NCBI RefSeq assembly: GCF_003206645.1
Contig: NZ_PZJP01000005.1
Coordinates: 228,836-292,835, forward strand
Source of the DNA: Salinicola aestuarinus
Lineage (GTDB): Bacteria > Pseudomonadota > Gammaproteobacteria > Pseudomonadales > Halomonadaceae
Length of the DNA stretch: 64,000 nt
Direction of reading: 5' to 3'
The position numbers and the translations under genes were made by a program. The notes beneath the pieces were generated by a model, which was not told the origin of the DNA, did not search any database, and worked only from the letters and a program-made list of their open reading frames with translations. This document shows positions 37,224 to 46,235 of the stretch, in pieces. The first letter of the stretch is position 1; the number at the start of each line of letters is the position of its first letter.

Positions 37224-38405
37224 GTGAATCATCCCTCTCGAGCCGTGGCGCGCCGGCTGGCGCGGATCCGCAACTTTTCGGATCTGGAGTGGGCAGGTCG
37301 ACGCAGCCTGCCGCGACCGATTCATGGCTACGTCGCCAACGCCGCCGAGGATGGGCGGACTCACGCCGCCAACCGCGCGGCTTTCGACGACTACGGTTTT
37401 CTGCCGCGCACGCTGCGTGACGTCTCCGGCATCTCGCTCGAGACCGAACTGCTGGGTCGGCACTATGCGGCGCCCTTTGGCATCGCCCCCATGGGCATCA
37501 GCGCGCTCTCCGGCTACCGCGGCGATCTGGCGCTTGCACGCGCCGCATCCGCCGCGAAGGTGCCGATGATCATGAGCGGTTCGTCGCTGGTGCCGATGGA
37601 GGAGGTCGTCGAGGTGCCGGGCAGTGACTGGTTCCAGGCCTATCTGCCGGGAGATCGCGAGGGCATCGAGGCGCTGCTTGAACGAGTCGAGCGCGCCGGC
37701 TTTCGCCATCTCGTCATTACGGTCGATTACGCGGTGCCACCCAACCCGGACAATAACCGCCGAAGCGGTTTCTCGTCGCCGATCCGCCCCAGCCTGCGCC
37801 TCGCTGTCGATGGCCTGCTGCGCCCGCGCTGGCTCTATCACACCTTTTACAAGACGCTGCGTCACCACGGCATTCCGCACTTCGAGAACAACTTTGCCCA
37901 GCGCGGCATTCCCGTGATCTCGCGCCACGTCAATCGCGATTTCTCCGGGCGCATGCATCTCGACTGGGAGTACCTGGCCCTGGTGCGCGAGCGCTGGAAG
38001 GGCGCGCTGATCGTCAAAGGCATTCTTCACCCCGAAGACGCCAGCCGGGCGAAAACGCTGGGCGCCGATGCGCTCATCGTCTCCAATCACGGCGGACGTC
38101 AGCTGGATGGCACCATCGCGTCGCTGCGCGCGCTGCCGGCCATCGTCGAGTCGGTAGGCGAGCTCCCGGTGATGATCGACAGCGGCTTTCGCCGCGGCAC
38201 CGACGTGCTCAAGGCACTCGCCCTCGGCGCGCGCTTCGTCTTCTTTGGCCGTCCCTTCAACTATGCGCTCGCCTACGCCGGCCAAGCCGGTGTCGCCCAC
38301 GCCATCGAGCTGATGAACGCGGAAATCACGCGTGACATGGCGCTACTCGGCATTACCCATCCCCGCCAGATGACCTCGGAATGGCTCTGCCCGTCGCGGC
38401 GGTAA
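37224..38405 (+). CDS. FMN-dependent alpha-hydroxy-acid dehydrogenase (LldD family)
   Basis: Flavoenzyme of 393 residues oxidising an L-2-hydroxy acid such as lactate, glycolate or mandelate. The active-site His-Arg pair is in LIVSNHGGRQLDG, FMN-phosphate contacts are in VMIDSGFRRGTDVLKALALG, and the FMN-binding APMGISALSG lies near residue 90. The start is GTG at 37224 after GAGGAGCC. It closes the sugar-acid locus. It could oxidise glycolate formed from glycolaldehyde or lactate from lactaldehyde after aldol cleavage. The product flow is inference; the family is certain. Confidence 0.93.
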   Translation: MNHPSRAVARRLARIRNFSDLEWAGRRSLPRPIHGYVANAAEDGRTHAANRAAFDDYGFLPRTLRDVSGISLETELLGRHYAAPFGIAPMGISALSGYRGDLALARAASAAKVPMIMSGSSLVPMEEVVEVPGSDWFQAYLPGDREGIEALLERVERAGFRHLVITVDYAVPPNPDNNRRSGFSSPIRPSLRLAVDGLLRPRWLYHTFYKTLRHHGIPHFENNFAQRGIPVISRHVNRDFSGRMHLDWEYLALVRERWKGALIVKGILHPEDASRAKTLGADALIVSNHGGRQLDGTIASLRALPAIVESVGELPVMIDSGFRRGTDVLKALALGARFVFFGRPFNYALAYAGQAGVAHAIELMNAEITRDMALLGITHPRQMTSEWLCPSRR

Positions 38406-38707
38406 CGCCGCGCCACCGACGGCCCCACCCCAGGCATAAATTAGAATTAACTGTTGTTCGCAGTCGACGACCACGTATCGTAGCCGGCTTCAAAACAGTG
38501 ACGTCCGGCGTGGTATGCGTTAAAGATAGCTGTGTAAGATCATGCTTTTTTGGGTACCGGGTCGTTCGAAATCTGTAAAGCTGACGCGAGGAATTCATCC
38601 GCGTGGCGGAGCCTTCACCTCATCATCAGGCAGTGGAACCCTCTTCCTATGGCGCTGGTTCATTCGATGCCGACACGCTATGCGTCACCGCGACAGGGTC
38701 GCGGAAC
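38406..38707. other. Intergenic spacer before the PstS-like/porin/GGDEF operon
   Basis: About 300 bp, AT-richer than its surroundings around 38435-38580, where the promoter of the downstream three-gene unit is expected. TTAGAATTAACTGTTG and TGTGTAAGATC are the most promoter-like segments. No gene is supported. Confidence 0.4.
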
Positions 38708-39145
38708 ATGCTGAGAACGCTGACTTTTACACTGCTGCTGAGCCTGTCGCTGTCGATCGTAACCGCCTGTCGAGCCGACGACGGGCGGCAGCTGGTGGTC
38801 ATCGCCAACCCTGGCATCGACCAGAGCTCGATCTCTCTGGAGACGCTCCGTGCCATCTTTGCCATGCGTCAGCGCACACTATCGAGCGGACAGCCGCTAC
38901 ACGTCTTCGTGCTCGGCGATGCCACGCCTCTCCACGAGGCGTTCTCCAAAAGGGTTCTCGGTGTCTATCCTCACCAGCTGAGATTGGCCTGGGAGCGCGC
39001 TGTTTTTTCCGGTACCGGGCAGGCGCCCAATCAAGTTGCGAGCGAAGCCGCGCTGATCAATGCCGTCGCCTCGACGCCGGGGGGCATTGGTTACGCCCTG
39101 CGATCCCATGTCACCGAACGACTTCAGGTGCTTGCCGTTGACTAG
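38708..39145 (+). CDS. Small PstS-like periplasmic phosphate-binding-family protein
   Basis: Periplasmic protein of about 145 residues. The signal peptide MLRTLTFTLLLSLSLSIVTA precedes a shortened PBP-like domain: VIANPGIDQSSISLETLRAI, FAMRQRTLSSGQPLHVFVL and the ending GGIGYALRSHV, typical of PstS-like proteins but about half their length. It overlaps the porin gene and is followed by a GGDEF/EAL gene. It may feed a ligand signal to the membrane-bound sensor; not shown. The start is supported by the signal peptide more than by a ribosome-binding site, which is weak. Confidence 0.82.
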   Translation: MLRTLTFTLLLSLSLSIVTACRADDGRQLVVIANPGIDQSSISLETLRAIFAMRQRTLSSGQPLHVFVLGDATPLHEAFSKRVLGVYPHQLRLAWERAVFSGTGQAPNQVASEAALINAVASTPGGIGYALRSHVTERLQVLAVD

Positions 39146-40346
39146 CCAACTTCGAATCGTCGCGACGGCGGTGGCGCTGACGTGCGCCGCCGCGGGCGCG
39201 AGCTACGCCGACCTCGCCCGTGCCCAGAGTGATGAAGGCCGGGACACGCTGCAGGTTCACGGCTTCATGAGCCAGGCGCTGGTCGTCACCGACCACAATG
39301 CGTTCTTCGGCCCGAGCGATGAAGGACTCGGCAGCCTCGAGTACACCGAACTCGGCCTCAACGTCTCAAGGCGGCTCGGCGATCGCTTTCTCGTCGCGGG
39401 TCAGGTGCTCAGTCGGGTCGCGGGAGACTACGGCGATGCCTGGAAGCCCACTCTGGATTATGGCGTCGTTGACTATCAGGCATTGACCCGCGACGACCTG
39501 GTGCTGGGCTTGCAGGTCGGTCGTTTCAAGAACCCCTTCGGATTCTACAACCAGACCCGCGACGTGCCGACGACACGCCCCAGCGTGCTGCTGCCGCAGT
39601 CAATTTATTACGACCGGAGTCGCTCGCTGGGGTTGGCGTCGGACGGCGTCAGCCTCTACGGCGAGCGCCGCCTGTCCAACGGTACGCTGTATTGGCAGGG
39701 CGGCATCGGCGTGCCGCAGATCAATGAAGATGCGGAGATCTCTCTCTCGGCCAGCCGCCCCGATCTGGAGGCCAAGCTCTCAACCATTGGCCAACTGCTC
39801 TATGCTCATGATGGTGGGCGAATCAATGTCGCGCTGAGTATGGCCCGGGTTCGCGCCGATTACCGCTCCCGATTGACGCCGTCGGCGCGGGGCGACTTCC
39901 TTTTCCAGCCCGTCATCGCGTCGTTCGAGTACAACGCCGAACACTGGAGTCTGACGTCGGAGTACGAATTTCAGACACGCAAGCTCAGCGGCTTTGAGTA
40001 TTCGCGCGCCAACCGATCGACCGACGGCGAGAGCCTCTATGTCCAGTACCAGTATCGTATTACCCCGCGTTGGCAATGGCTGCTGCGCTACGACTACACG
40101 GTCAGCGAGCGTGACGATCGAGACGGTAGGCGCTTCGCGGCGACGGGGCTGGGACCCAGCCATACCCGTTTTGCGAGAGACCTCACAACGGGGGTTCAGT
40201 GGCGTATCACCCCTCGCTGGAGCGCTCAGGCCGAGTGGCACTACATCGATGGCACCGCCTGGCTGCCACGCCAGGACAACCCGGACGACGAGGAGACTGA
40301 TCGATACTGGAACCTGGTGCTCTTCCAAACCGCTTACAGTTTCTGA
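39108..40346 (+). CDS. Porin-like outer-membrane beta-barrel protein
   Basis: Outer-membrane barrel of about 412 residues. A signal peptide (LRIVATAVALTCAAAGASYA) is followed by LQVHGFMSQALVV and alternating amphipathic strands, ending in FQTAYSF, the terminal Phe expected of BAM substrates. ATG at 39108 overlaps the preceding gene by 38 bp; TTG codons at 39132 and 39138 are shorter alternatives. It is translated between the PstS-like and GGDEF/EAL genes, with three bases separating it from the latter. Substrate unknown; phosphate or a small anion is one idea from the upstream gene. Confidence 0.82.
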   Translation: MSPNDFRCLPLTSQLRIVATAVALTCAAAGASYADLARAQSDEGRDTLQVHGFMSQALVVTDHNAFFGPSDEGLGSLEYTELGLNVSRRLGDRFLVAGQVLSRVAGDYGDAWKPTLDYGVVDYQALTRDDLVLGLQVGRFKNPFGFYNQTRDVPTTRPSVLLPQSIYYDRSRSLGLASDGVSLYGERRLSNGTLYWQGGIGVPQINEDAEISLSASRPDLEAKLSTIGQLLYAHDGGRINVALSMARVRADYRSRLTPSARGDFLFQPVIASFEYNAEHWSLTSEYEFQTRKLSGFEYSRANRSTDGESLYVQYQYRITPRWQWLLRYDYTVSERDDRDGRRFAATGLGPSHTRFARDLTTGVQWRITPRWSAQAEWHYIDGTAWLPRQDNPDDEETDRYWNLVLFQTAYSF

Positions 40347-40349
40347 TTC

Positions 40350-43220
40350 ATGATCGGTCGCGAGCAGCCCTATCGGCTCAGCCTGAAATGGCGCGCCTTC
40401 GTGCTCACCAGTCTGGTGCTGGTGGCGCTGGCGGCTTCCATCGCCTGGATCAGCTACGCCAATCTGACGAGTCAGTTCGACGCCCGCCAGCGCGCCGGGC
40501 AGGAAAACCAGCGTCAGCTGTTGGCCAGTGCGCTGGAGAGTTCGGCCAAGGAGCTCAGTCAGCTCGCCGCCATCATTGCTGCGTCGGAGAGTCTCGAGGA
40601 GGCGCTTGGCGATGGCGACCCGGAGACGGTCGCGCAGGCCCTGCAAACCCAGTGGCCCACGCTGCAGCTCAATGCCGGCATCGAAGAGATGCAGATTTTC
40701 GATGTCGACGGCGAGCGCCTGGCCCGCTACGGCAGCGAGCAGATCGAGTCTGCCAACGCCGGCTGGCAGCAGTGGGTCGCCAACATCATCGACAGCGAGC
40801 GCCCGGACGCGCGCACGGTCTGCCTAACGAGCTGTCGGCAGTACGTCGCGGTACCGATTCTGGTCGCCGGTGGCAGCGCCGGGGTGCTCGTGGCCTCACG
40901 TTCTCTGGTCGACGTACTGGACTACTTCCAGCGAAGCTCCGGCAATGATATTGCGTTGTTGACTCGCGACACGCGGGCGCAGAACGCTCCCCAGGGCGCA
41001 TCACGCCGCGGAGAGGCGCTCAATGTCATGCCTGCCAACCGGACGATTCCCGCGTGGAACGCGCAGGCACTGGCCCTGACCCATCAGGGGGATGTGCTGC
41101 CGCTTCTTGCCGAACTCGCCGAACGCCGTTCACTCGAGGCGCTGGTTGGCTCACCGGCACGAATCGAGCGCGACGAGCGCGATTTCGAAGCTATCGCCAT
41201 GCCGCTCGAGGGCAATCAGCGCGCCAACCTCAACCGCCAGGGTTTTTTCGTCTCGCTTGAAGACGTCACGCGGCAACTTGGCGCCATCAAGCGCACGATT
41301 CGAATGGTACTGCTGGCGAGCCTGGTTGGCTGGCTCGTGGCAGAAACCCTGCTGCTGTCTATCCTCTGGCGCCCGGTGCGGCGCATCCGACTGTTGAGCC
41401 GCTACCTCCCCGGGCTTGCCAGCGGTGACTTTGAGCGCTTTCGTGACCGGATTGCTCGCAGCTCGCGTCAGCCGGCGCGTGACGAAATCGACGTGCTCGC
41501 CGACACCACCGTCGAGCTCTCCTATCAGCTCGAGGCCCTGGAGCAGGAAGTCACCGCTCGTGGGAAGGTGCTTGAGCGACAGGTCAGCGAACTCGAGCGT
41601 GAACGCGATCTCGTCAGCGCACTGATGGATTCCGCCGAGGCGTTGGTGGTCGTTCACGACGCCGAGGATCGGGTGCTACTCGCTAACCGCCACGCCCTGC
41701 GCATGATCGGCGTCGAGTCACTCGACGGTGAATCGTTCCGGCAATACTTTCTGGAACGTGAGGCGTCGGTGTTGGAGGTGGTCAGTTGTGATGGCCAGCG
41801 GGAGAGCGATCTGATCACCGGCGACGGTCAGCGCCGTGCCATTGCCTGGTATCACTCCAGGCTCAAGGCATGGTCGGATGAGGTGCCCGCGGTGGTCTCG
41901 GTCGGTATCGACATTACCGAGCGCAAGACGGCAGAGATGCGTCTGGCCTGGCTCGCCCATCGCGACCCGCTGACCGAGCTCTACAACCGTCGCTACTTTG
42001 AAGAAACGCTGGCGGGAGCGGTGGTCTCCGGAGCGCAGGGCGCGATGCTCTATCTCGACCTCGACCGGTTCCGCGAAGTCAACGAACTCGGCGGCCATTC
42101 CATGGGCGACCAGCTCCTGATGCGAGTCGCCGAGGTGTTTCGCCGTCAGCTTGGCCAGATGGGGACCGTGGCGCGGTTGGGGGGCGATGAGTTTGCCGTA
42201 CTCATGGAGCGGGCGGAGGCCGATCAGGCGGTCATCCTGGCCCAGAAGATCGTCGCCGCGCTCACCGAGGTCACCCTCGAGGTCGAGGGGCAGCGCTATC
42301 GGGCGGCGGCGAGTATCGGCATCGCGCTGTATCCCGACCACGGCGGCACACCCAAGGAGCTGATGGCGAGCGCTGACTTCGCGATGTATCGGGCCAAGGC
42401 CAACGCCGAGCAGCGCTGGCATCTGCTCACGTCTCGCGTCGATCGCCATGCACTGCAGGAGCGCATGGTCTGGGAGGAAAAGATTCGCAAGGCGCTTGCC
42501 GAGGACGGCTTTCAGCTCTGGCAGCAGCCCATCATGCGCCTTGCCGATCAGGTCGTGACGCACCATGAAGTGCTGCTGCGCCTGCCCGATCCGGTCACCG
42601 GCGAGATCGCCTCGCCCGGCTGGTTCATCTCCATCGCCGAAAGCAGCGGTCAGATCGTCGCGCTGGACCGCTGGGTACTGAGACAGACGCTGCTGCACAT
42701 GCGTCGCGTCGGTGACGATAGCCGCTTCGCCGTCAACCTCTCCGGCCAGTCGCTTCGCGACGAGAAACTCACCGAATTTCTCCGCAACGAGCTCGATGCT
42801 CATGGTATCGACGCGCGCCGTCTGATCCTGGAAATCACCGAGACCGCCGCTGTCACGGATTTTTCAACGGCGCGCTATATTCTGCAGGGGCTGCGCAGTC
42901 TCGGCTGCCGCGTGGCGCTCGACGACTTCGGGGTCGGATTCAGCAGTTTCTACTATCTCGACCAGCTACCGGCGGACTACATCAAGATCGACGGCTCGTT
43001 CATTCAGGACTTGCCCGAGAACCGCCGCAGCCAGATGATCGTCAAGGCGATCGTCGAAATCGCCCGCGGTCTCGGCAAGTCGACGGTGGCAGAGTTCGTC
43101 GATCGTGCAGAGATCGTCGATATGCTGCGAACCTATGGTGTGAACTACGCGCAGGGCTACTGGATCGGGCGGCCTGCCCCCATCGATGCATCGAGGGAGT
43201 CGACCGGTCCCGTGCGCTGA
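40350..43220 (+). CDS. Membrane sensor with PAS-like, GGDEF and EAL domains
   Basis: Cyclic di-GMP turnover protein of 956 residues. A transmembrane helix at residues about 14-35 and a second near 310-335 enclose a periplasmic sensory domain. A HAMP-like/coiled-coil segment and PAS-like domain follow, then GGDEF (motif intact, about residue 611) and EAL (EVL at about 740 with NLSG, LEITET, DDFGVGFSS, KIDGSF and YAQGYWIG). Catalytic residues of both domains appear present, so it may both make and degrade the messenger. I see no RxxD inhibitory site before GGDEF. The periplasmic part probably reads input from the PstS-like/porin pair. Confidence 0.92.
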   Translation: MIGREQPYRLSLKWRAFVLTSLVLVALAASIAWISYANLTSQFDARQRAGQENQRQLLASALESSAKELSQLAAIIAASESLEEALGDGDPETVAQALQTQWPTLQLNAGIEEMQIFDVDGERLARYGSEQIESANAGWQQWVANIIDSERPDARTVCLTSCRQYVAVPILVAGGSAGVLVASRSLVDVLDYFQRSSGNDIALLTRDTRAQNAPQGASRRGEALNVMPANRTIPAWNAQALALTHQGDVLPLLAELAERRSLEALVGSPARIERDERDFEAIAMPLEGNQRANLNRQGFFVSLEDVTRQLGAIKRTIRMVLLASLVGWLVAETLLLSILWRPVRRIRLLSRYLPGLASGDFERFRDRIARSSRQPARDEIDVLADTTVELSYQLEALEQEVTARGKVLERQVSELERERDLVSALMDSAEALVVVHDAEDRVLLANRHALRMIGVESLDGESFRQYFLEREASVLEVVSCDGQRESDLITGDGQRRAIAWYHSRLKAWSDEVPAVVSVGIDITERKTAEMRLAWLAHRDPLTELYNRRYFEETLAGAVVSGAQGAMLYLDLDRFREVNELGGHSMGDQLLMRVAEVFRRQLGQMGTVARLGGDEFAVLMERAEADQAVILAQKIVAALTEVTLEVEGQRYRAAASIGIALYPDHGGTPKELMASADFAMYRAKANAEQRWHLLTSRVDRHALQERMVWEEKIRKALAEDGFQLWQQPIMRLADQVVTHHEVLLRLPDPVTGEIASPGWFISIAESSGQIVALDRWVLRQTLLHMRRVGDDSRFAVNLSGQSLRDEKLTEFLRNELDAHGIDARRLILEITETAAVTDFSTARYILQGLRSLGCRVALDDFGVGFSSFYYLDQLPADYIKIDGSFIQDLPENRRSQMIVKAIVEIARGLGKSTVAEFVDRAEIVDMLRTYGVNYAQGYWIGRPAPIDASRESTGPVR

Positions 43221-43272
43221 CGCGGATCAGGAAAAATCAACAACAAACGACAGAACGACCCAGGGAACAAGA

Positions 43273-44037
43273 ATGCCAATACAAGAGAGGTTCTGGGACC
43301 ACTTCGAGTTTGCGCTGGCGCTGACGCCAGCCCAGAAGAACGAGGTCTATGCGCTCCGTTATCGTGTCTATACCGGAGAATTCGGCCATCGGATGCCGGG
43401 CGCGCCCGAGCAGGCGCTGGAGTTCGATGATTTCGACACCTCGGCGTTGCACTGTTTCATTCGCCATCGGGACTCAGGCGAGGCGGTCGCCTGCATCCGC
43501 ATCGTCTCTCCCGGCAGCGCTGAGCCTGGCCTTGGTGCGCTGCCGGTCGAAAATCTCGCCGACGGTTTTTTTTCTCATCCGGAGCTCGTACCCGACAAGC
43601 TCCCTCGCGAGACGATCTGCGAAGTCTCCCGCGCCGCCATTCTTGGCAAGTATCGCAAGCGTTCCGGCAGTGACTGCGCCGAAGCGGACAGCACGGCCGA
43701 GCGCGAGGCGGCACGGGTCGCCTCGCTACTCGGCGGCGCGGTCTACTTCGCCTCCACGGTCATGATCGAGCTCATCGAGCGCCGCCACGCCTTCGCCCTG
43801 ATGGAACCGCGGCTGGCCCGACTGCTCAGTCGTTTCGGTTTGCGCTTTGAACGGGTGGGGGAACTGCAGTCGTTCAACGGCGTGCGGGCGGCCTATTACA
43901 TCGATCAGCGCCAGGCGCGCGAGAGCCTCAAGCCTTCACTGCAAAGCTTCTATCAGCGGATCTCGGATACCTTGCGTGAGCAGTTCGCCGCGACGCGCAG
44001 CGAGGTACGTTCCGCGCCGGCGCTGACGTCGGCTTGA
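43273..44037 (+). CDS. LuxI-like N-acyltransferase (PEP-CTERM/exosortase-associated type)
   Basis: Protein of 254 residues resembling the PEP-CTERM/exosortase-associated acyltransferase group, a GNAT-fold family related to acyl-homoserine-lactone synthases. Signatures are EVYALRYRVYTGEFGHRM, DTSALHCFIRHRDSGEAVAC and ETICEVSRAAILGKYRKR. The start at 43273 lies about 50 bp after the GGDEF/EAL stop and likely shares its transcript. No exosortase gene is in the window. It might acylate an amino acid or make a signal; this is inferred from the fold. Confidence 0.8.
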   Translation: MPIQERFWDHFEFALALTPAQKNEVYALRYRVYTGEFGHRMPGAPEQALEFDDFDTSALHCFIRHRDSGEAVACIRIVSPGSAEPGLGALPVENLADGFFSHPELVPDKLPRETICEVSRAAILGKYRKRSGSDCAEADSTAEREAARVASLLGGAVYFASTVMIELIERRHAFALMEPRLARLLSRFGLRFERVGELQSFNGVRAAYYIDQRQARESLKPSLQSFYQRISDTLREQFAATRSEVRSAPALTSA

Positions 44038-44065
44038 CCGGCAGGCGCGTCCCTCGATGACCCCG

Positions 44066-44097
44066 CAGACGGCGACGGCGCAAGCCGCCGCCGTCTG
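44066..44097 (+). terminator. Hairpin after the acyltransferase
   Basis: Arms 44066-44079 and 44084-44097 (CAGACGGCGACGGC against GCCGCCGCCGTCTG) pair with one mismatch around the loop GCAA. It follows the acyltransferase stop and lies before the convergent tartrate-dehydrogenase stop. There is no T tract, so efficiency is uncertain. Confidence 0.6.
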
Positions 44098-44146
44098 GCG
44101 TTAGGGCATTACCCGGGTAGTGTGCTGGCGGTGCGGGTGATCGCGT

Positions 44147-45241
44147 TCAGCGGCTCGACGCCTCGAGCGCCTCGACGATGGCGCGGCCGAGCGTTTCCGT
44201 GGTGCCCTGGCCCTTGAGATCCGGGGTCAGCACCGAGCTGTCACGGGAAGCCAGCACCGACTCGATTGCCGTCACCATTGCGGCGCCCGCGTCGTCGTAA
44301 CCCAGGTGCTCCAGCATCATCGCGCCGCACCAGATCTGGCCGATGGGATTGGCGATGCCCTTGCCGGCGATATCCGGCGCGCTGCCGTGGACCGGTTCGA
44401 ACAGGCTGGGGAACTTGCCCTCGGGATTGATGTTGGCCGACGGCGCAACGCCGATGGTGCCGGTGCACGCCGGGCCCAGGTCGGAGAGGATGTCGCCGAA
44501 GAGATTGCTGGCGACGACGACATCGAACCAGTCCGGATGGAGCACGAAGTTGGCGGTCAGAATGTCGATGTGGAACTGGTCCACGCTCACGTCCGGGTAG
44601 CTCCCGGCCATCGCTTTCACCCGCTCATCCCAGTACGGCATGGTGATGGAGATGCCGTTGGACTTGGTCGCCGAGGTGAGCTTGCGGCGCGGCCGGGTCT
44701 GGGCGAGATCGAAGGCATATTTCAGCACGCGGTCGACCCCGGTGCGGGTCATCACCGTTTCCTGCATCACGGTTTCCCGCTCGGTGCCCTCGAAGATCTT
44801 GCCGCCGATGCTCGAATACTCTCCCTCGGTATTCTCGCGCACCACGTAGAAGTCGATGTCGCCGGGCTCCCGGTCGGCCAGCGGGCTCTTGATGCCCGGC
44901 ATCAGCCGGCAGGGGCGGAGATTGACGTACTGGTCAAAGTGGCGCCGAAACTGCAGTAGCGACCCCCACAGCGAGACATGATCCGGCACCTTGTCGGGCC
45001 AGCCCACCGCGCCATAGTAGATCGCATCGAAACCGGAGAGCGTCTCGAACCAATCGTCCGGCAGCATCTTGCCGTGCTCGAGATAGTAGTCGCAGCTACC
45101 GAACTCGAAGGTCTCGAATTCGAGCGGAATGTCGAAGCGCCTGGCGGTGGCCTCGAGCGCGCGCAGGCCTTCGGGAATCACTTCGGTGCCGATGCCGTCG
45201 CCGGCGATGACGGCGATTCTGTGGGTCTTGTTGTGGGCCAT
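44147..45241 (-). CDS. Tartrate dehydrogenase/decarboxylase family
   Basis: NAD-dependent beta-decarboxylating dehydrogenase of 364 residues, of the tartrate dehydrogenase group. Landmarks are IAVIAGDGIGTEVIPEGLRA, the TDH-specific IYYGAVGWPDKVPDHVSLWG and LLQFRRHFDQYVNLRPCRL, the YVVRENTEGEYSS loop, and LSDLGPACTGTIGVAPSANI with EPVHGSAPDIAGKG. Metal-binding aspartates lie in NLFGDILSD. It starts 7 bp after the dehalogenase-like gene on the same strand. Possible substrates are tartrate or a related hydroxy-diacid. Confidence 0.9.
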   Translation of the reverse strand: MAHNKTHRIAVIAGDGIGTEVIPEGLRALEATARRFDIPLEFETFEFGSCDYYLEHGKMLPDDWFETLSGFDAIYYGAVGWPDKVPDHVSLWGSLLQFRRHFDQYVNLRPCRLMPGIKSPLADREPGDIDFYVVRENTEGEYSSIGGKIFEGTERETVMQETVMTRTGVDRVLKYAFDLAQTRPRRKLTSATKSNGISITMPYWDERVKAMAGSYPDVSVDQFHIDILTANFVLHPDWFDVVVASNLFGDILSDLGPACTGTIGVAPSANINPEGKFPSLFEPVHGSAPDIAGKGIANPIGQIWCGAMMLEHLGYDDAGAAMVTAIESVLASRDSSVLTPDLKGQGTTETLGRAIVEALEASSR

Positions 45242-45248
45242 GGTTGGC

Positions 45249-46130
45249 TTACCTCATGAAGTCGATCAAGTGCTGGAAGACCGCATCCGGTGCTTCCTCG
45301 GGAAGATAGTGGCCGCAGGGCAAAGAGTGGCCCTCGACGCTGTCGCGGGAAACCGCTCGCCAGGCGGCGAGCGCATCGAAACAGCGCTCGATGGTGCCGT
45401 GCTCGCCCCACCACACGGCCAGCGGGACCTGAAGATGTTGGCCGGCATCGCGGTCGGCGCGATCGTGGGTGAGATCGATGGTGCGCGAAGCGCGGTAGTC
45501 CTCGCAGAGCCCATGCGCCGCGCCGGGCAGCGCCAGACAGCGCTGATACTCGGCGATGGCTCGGGGATCGAATGGCCCCAGGCCGGCATGCCGGCTGCCC
45601 ATGATGCGGGTGACGTAGTCGGCGGGTGACGCCTCGATCCAGGATTCCGGTAGCGGTGCCGGCTGGATCAGGAAGAACCAGTGCCAGTAGGCGGTGGCGA
45701 AGGTGAGGTCGGTGGCCTCGTACATCGCCAGCGTGGGCGCAATATCCAGCACCACAAGTCTGTCCACGCGGTCGGCATGATCCAGTGCCAGGCGATGGGC
45801 GACGCGACCGCCCCGGTCGTGGCCGCAGAGGAAAAAGTGCTCGAACCCCAGCGTCTGCATGACGGCTACCTGGTCCGCCGCCATCCGGCGTTTGCTGTAG
45901 TTGGCGTGATCGGGGTCACCCACCGGCTTGCTCGAATCGCCGTAGCCGCGCAGATCGGTCGCGATCACCGTGTAGTGCCGAGCCAACGCCGGCGCGAGCC
46001 GGTGCCAGATGACATGAGTCTGGGGATGCCCGTGCAACAGCAGCAGTGCCGGGCCCTCACCGCCGATGACGCCATGAATGACAACGTCGTCGTCAACGCG
46101 GATAGCGAAGTCGCGAAATCCATCGAACAT
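45249..46130 (-). CDS. Alpha/beta hydrolase, haloacetate (fluoroacetate) dehalogenase-like
   Basis: Hydrolase of 293 residues with the full fluoroacetate-dehalogenase active site at matching spacing: nucleophile Asp105 with Arg106 and Arg109 (CGHDRGGRVAHRLALD), His150-Trp151 (AYWHWFFLIQPAPLPE), Tyr212 (CEDYRAS), and a C-terminal His274 (CGHYLPEE). An aspartate nucleophile replaces the serine of ordinary esterases. Known relatives cleave the carbon-halogen bond of haloacetates to glycolate. It is co-transcribed with the tartrate-dehydrogenase-like gene and divergent from a LysR gene. Confidence 0.88.
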   Translation of the reverse strand: MFDGFRDFAIRVDDDVVIHGVIGGEGPALLLLHGHPQTHVIWHRLAPALARHYTVIATDLRGYGDSSKPVGDPDHANYSKRRMAADQVAVMQTLGFEHFFLCGHDRGGRVAHRLALDHADRVDRLVVLDIAPTLAMYEATDLTFATAYWHWFFLIQPAPLPESWIEASPADYVTRIMGSRHAGLGPFDPRAIAEYQRCLALPGAAHGLCEDYRASRTIDLTHDRADRDAGQHLQVPLAVWWGEHGTIERCFDALAAWRAVSRDSVEGHSLPCGHYLPEEAPDAVFQHLIDFMR

Positions 46131-46235
46131 ACGCAGGCTCCTGCGCCGAGGTCAGTCGTCTCAGTGTAGTGCCTGACCCGGCGAGGATAATCCGGGTAAA
46201 ATCGAACCGACTGTTGCGTCAGAGTGGAGAGTTCA

